Shown piece by piece: positions 7,466 to 8,613 of a stretch of DNA of 8,613 nt; position 1 is the stretch's first letter, and the number at the start of each line of letters is the position of its first letter. Below the pieces are notes generated by a model. It was not told where the DNA came from. It searched no databases and saw only the letters and a program-made list of their open reading frames with translations. The position numbers and the translations under genes are program-made. Origin of the DNA: Thiohalocapsa sp. GTDB taxonomy: Bacteria > Pseudomonadota > Gammaproteobacteria > Chromatiales > Chromatiaceae. Where the stretch lies: NCBI RefSeq assembly GCF_019695415.1, contig NZ_JAIFKJ010000215.1, forward strand, positions 1 through 8,613, written 5' to 3'.

Positions 7466-7795
7466 ATGACAGAGCCGGAGGTCGCGGCGCTGCTGCGTGC
7501 CTGCGCCTGGCCCGCCACGGCGGACGACGCGATCGATGCCATCGACGCAAGCCGCTGGCAGACCGCGCTCCGGCTTTATGGTTGGCTGGCGAAGGTCGGC
7601 ATGACCACGGAATTCGACTATCCGAGCGGCGCCATCTCGGGGCTTAACCAGGGACAGGCCCTGGATGCCCTGCACCTTGGCTTATGGGCTCGGCGGTCGT
7701 GCGTAAGGGGCGTTTCTAACGCACCAACGAATCCGCCGCTTGCTGCCTCGCACCGGCAGGCCCACGGACCTCCCCAACTGGGGCTCCCCCACTGA
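7466..7795 (+). CDS. Hypothetical protein, tail altered by a palindromic repeat
   Basis: This encodes 109 residues from ATG 7466; a GTG at 7451 would add five. I do not recognise the family. Residues 1-77 look like a genuine folded protein with GC-ending codons: an acidic helical start (MTEPEVAALLRACAWPA), two tryptophan-bearing helices (WQTALRLYGWLAKVG) and a stretch with GAISGLNQGQALDALHLGLW. From about residue 78 the character changes to a Ser/Pro/His-rich tail with mixed codons, exactly where the inverted repeat 7691-7738 begins, so the original C-terminus may have been replaced or frameshifted. No clear Shine-Dalgarno is seen. It is divergent from the ATPase gene (136-nt gap) and upstream of the MNT/HEPN pair (72 nt). 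It could be a decayed gene remnant. Confidence 0.4.
   Translation: MTEPEVAALLRACAWPATADDAIDAIDASRWQTALRLYGWLAKVGMTTEFDYPSGAISGLNQGQALDALHLGLWARRSCVRGVSNAPTNPPLAASHRQAHGPPQLGLPH
7691..7738. repeat. REP/MITE-like palindromic element
   Basis: Nested inverted repeats: outer CGGCGG (7691-7696) with CCGCCG (7733-7738), and inner GTGCGT (7699-7704) with ACGCAC (7719-7724), with a 14-nt loop. The inner arms resemble the GGTGCGTTA...TAACGCACC palindromes that I recall being scattered between genes in many gammaproteobacteria and cyanobacteria; that resemblance is from memory and not a search. The outer spacers differ in length (2 and 8 nt), suggesting a degraded copy. It lies inside the 3' part of the hypothetical gene at 7466. 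Confidence 0.5.
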
Positions 7796-7867
7796 GCGCC
7801 GTGGCGGATATGCTGGGCAGAGCGTCTAATGCTGAATCCGCCGACCCGCCTCAGGCTGCCGAGCACG

Positions 7868-8167
7868 ATGCGTATCGCCCCCGACCAGGCCGACACCATT
7901 CGCGATGTGGTCCGCACCACGCTGGGGCCAGGTGCGCGGGTGCGCCTATTCGGCTCGCGGTTGGACGATGCGGCACTCGGGGGTGACATCGACCTGTTCG
8001 TCGAGGTCGATGAGCCGCTTGCGAACCGCGCCGCCAGTGCCAGCCGCATCGCCGCACAGGTCCAGCTGAGGCTCGGGGAGCAGCGCATCGACGTGGTGCT
8101 GGTGGACCCGACGACGCCAGCGCAGCCGATCCATGCGCGGGCGCGGGAGGAGGGCGTCTTGCTGTGA
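7868..8167 (+). CDS. MNT-type nucleotidyltransferase (MntA-like antitoxin)
   Basis: This is a 99-residue minimal nucleotidyltransferase, the usual size. The signature is GSR at 29-31 and GGDIDL at 38-43, with catalytic D40 and D42, and the third carboxylate at D75 in RIDVVLVD. In characterised MntA-HepT pairs, the MntA enzyme adds AMP to the toxin's R-x4-H-x-Y tyrosine and so silences it; that role is inferred here from the neighbour. The spacing between GS and DxD is nine residues, as in other GSRxxDxxxGGDIDL members. ATG 7868 is preferred because the protein then begins directly with the family's first helix (MRIAPDQADTIRDVV); ATG 7829 would add 13 residues. The Shine-Dalgarno is weak. TCTAAT (7825-7830) resembles a -10 box but lacks a good -35. 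The stop codon overlaps the next gene's GTG start, so the two are probably translationally coupled. Confidence 0.88.
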   Translation: MRIAPDQADTIRDVVRTTLGPGARVRLFGSRLDDAALGGDIDLFVEVDEPLANRAASASRIAAQVQLRLGEQRIDVVLVDPTTPAQPIHARAREEGVLL

Positions 8168-8433
8168 GTACGCCGTCCGACATCGAGCGCTTCCGCTGGC
8201 TGCTGGCCTCCGTGGATGACTGGGTGGAGGCCCGCAACCTGCGCATTCGTTTGGTGCACGAATATCTGCACGACAGTGGGGAATTTGCTGGCGCCCTCAA
8301 TCGGGCCCGTGAGCTGGTGCCGCTGCTGACCGAGACCTACAACTGCATCAATCGGTACAGTCGCGAGCGCTTGGCCGGACTGGGCAACGACTGGCCGCCG
8401 CCGGTGACAGGCGCCACCGAGCCCGACGACTGA
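8164..8433 (+). CDS. Miniature HEPN-domain protein (HepT-like toxin)
   Basis: This encodes 89 residues from a GTG at 8164, overlapping the MNT stop by 4 nt (GTGA), a normal arrangement for coupled toxin-antitoxin genes. The helix WVEARNLRIRLVHEYLHD carries R27-x4-H32-x-Y34, the R-x4-H-x-Y RNase and AMPylation motif of HepT. The usual Asn after the Arg is Ile here. The segment around it (VDDWVEARN before, LNRARELVPLL after) matches the second half of MNT-associated HEPN proteins. Those usually have about 140-150 residues, so roughly the first 50-60, including the first HEPN helices, seem absent. Either this is a compact functional variant, an internally deleted and inactive toxin, or a dimer-dependent half domain. 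Function as an RNase toxin is inference. Confidence 0.75.
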   Translation: MSTPSDIERFRWLLASVDDWVEARNLRIRLVHEYLHDSGEFAGALNRARELVPLLTETYNCINRYSRERLAGLGNDWPPPVTGATEPDD

Positions 8434-8457
8434 TGAGGTCGATACGGACCTGCCGCG

Positions 8458-8613
8458 TCAGTCGTGAGTGTCCGGCAGCCAATCCTCGCTCAGAATGTCG
8501 TCGAGGCGAAATGGGCAGGCACCGGGGAAGCGCTCCAGCGCAATTTCAGTCTGTTTCGCGGCGGTGCGACGGGCCTTCTGATAGCAGGCGTTGAGCTGCT
8601 CGGCGGAGTAGGG
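8458..8613 (-). CDS. DUF29 family protein, C-terminal end only
   Basis: The last 51 codons of a - strand gene run in from the right edge and stop with TGA at 8460-8458. The residues include YQKARRTAAKQTEIALERFP and then GACPFRLDDILSEDWLPD. This is the typical C-terminal pattern of DUF29 proteins: a helix with A-R-x-x-A-A-x-x-T, a short L-x-x-F-P, then C-P-[FY]-x-L-[ED]-x-[IL]-L-x-x-[DE]-[FYW]-x-P. DUF29 has no established function; members are small, occur in many copies in some bacteria, and often lie in accessory regions. Only 24 nt separate it from the convergent HEPN gene, with no terminator-like hairpin between them. The call rests on the tail only. Confidence 0.75.
   Translation of the reverse strand, partial: PYSAEQLNACYQKARRTAAKQTEIALERFPGACPFRLDDILSEDWLPDTHD

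Noticed and set aside
7330..7542. Upstream extension of the ATPase (71 residues from ATG 7542)
   Set aside because: Low-complexity Ala/Ser/Thr content, overlap with the divergent hypothetical gene, and a much better ribosome binding site at the internal start 7329.
7829..7867. ATG 7829 as the MNT start
   Set aside because: The extra 13 residues are Pro/Arg-rich and outside the family's usual N-terminus; the TCTAAT there looks more like a promoter -10 box.

Overview
The window is GC-rich and uses codons with G or C at the third position, as in a high-GC gammaproteobacterium. The wording of the arginine genes and the P-type ATPase would fit a Chromatiales/Ectothiorhodospiraceae-like host, but that placement is inference from protein flavour, not a phylogeny.

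Layout, left to right. At the left edge an open + frame ends at 132 (weak support) and meets a four-helix membrane protein on the - strand (110-649). Between 650 and 962 no sizeable gene is seen, but the stretch is packed with inverted repeats (792-843 and a perfect 9-bp stem at 901-928). It leads into a good Shine-Dalgarno and a 38-codon membrane microprotein gene (963-1079). A second non-coding stretch (1080-1336) with two mutually exclusive hairpins precedes a small lipoprotein gene (1337-1828, +).

The centre is housekeeping, all on the - strand: a 946-residue SERCA-like P-type cation ATPase (4489-7329), a strong intrinsic terminator (4322-4359), then argD (3074-4294) and argF (2016-2939). 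ArgD and ArgF act at successive stages of arginine synthesis (N-acetylglutamate semialdehyde to N-acetylornithine; ornithine to citrulline) and probably share a transcript. The terminator lies only 27 nt upstream of the chosen argD start, which leaves little room for an independent promoter and raises the possibility of attenuation or read-through.

The right end looks accessory. A hypothetical gene (7466-7795, +) has a plausible front half, but its tail runs through a palindromic repeat-like element (7691-7738). It is followed by a two-gene MNT/HEPN toxin-antitoxin module (7868-8433, +) whose genes overlap by 4 nt (GTGA). The HEPN partner is unusually short yet keeps the R-x4-H-x-Y catalytic signature. 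The 3' end of a DUF29-like gene (8458-8613, -) converges on it and runs off the window.

No tRNA, rRNA, CRISPR array, complete insertion sequence or clear new multi-gene system was found. The most interesting items are the miniature HEPN toxin, the ATPase with an extra N-terminal helix and an altered M6 ion site, the terminator in the argD leader, and the structured 780-963 region ahead of the microprotein.
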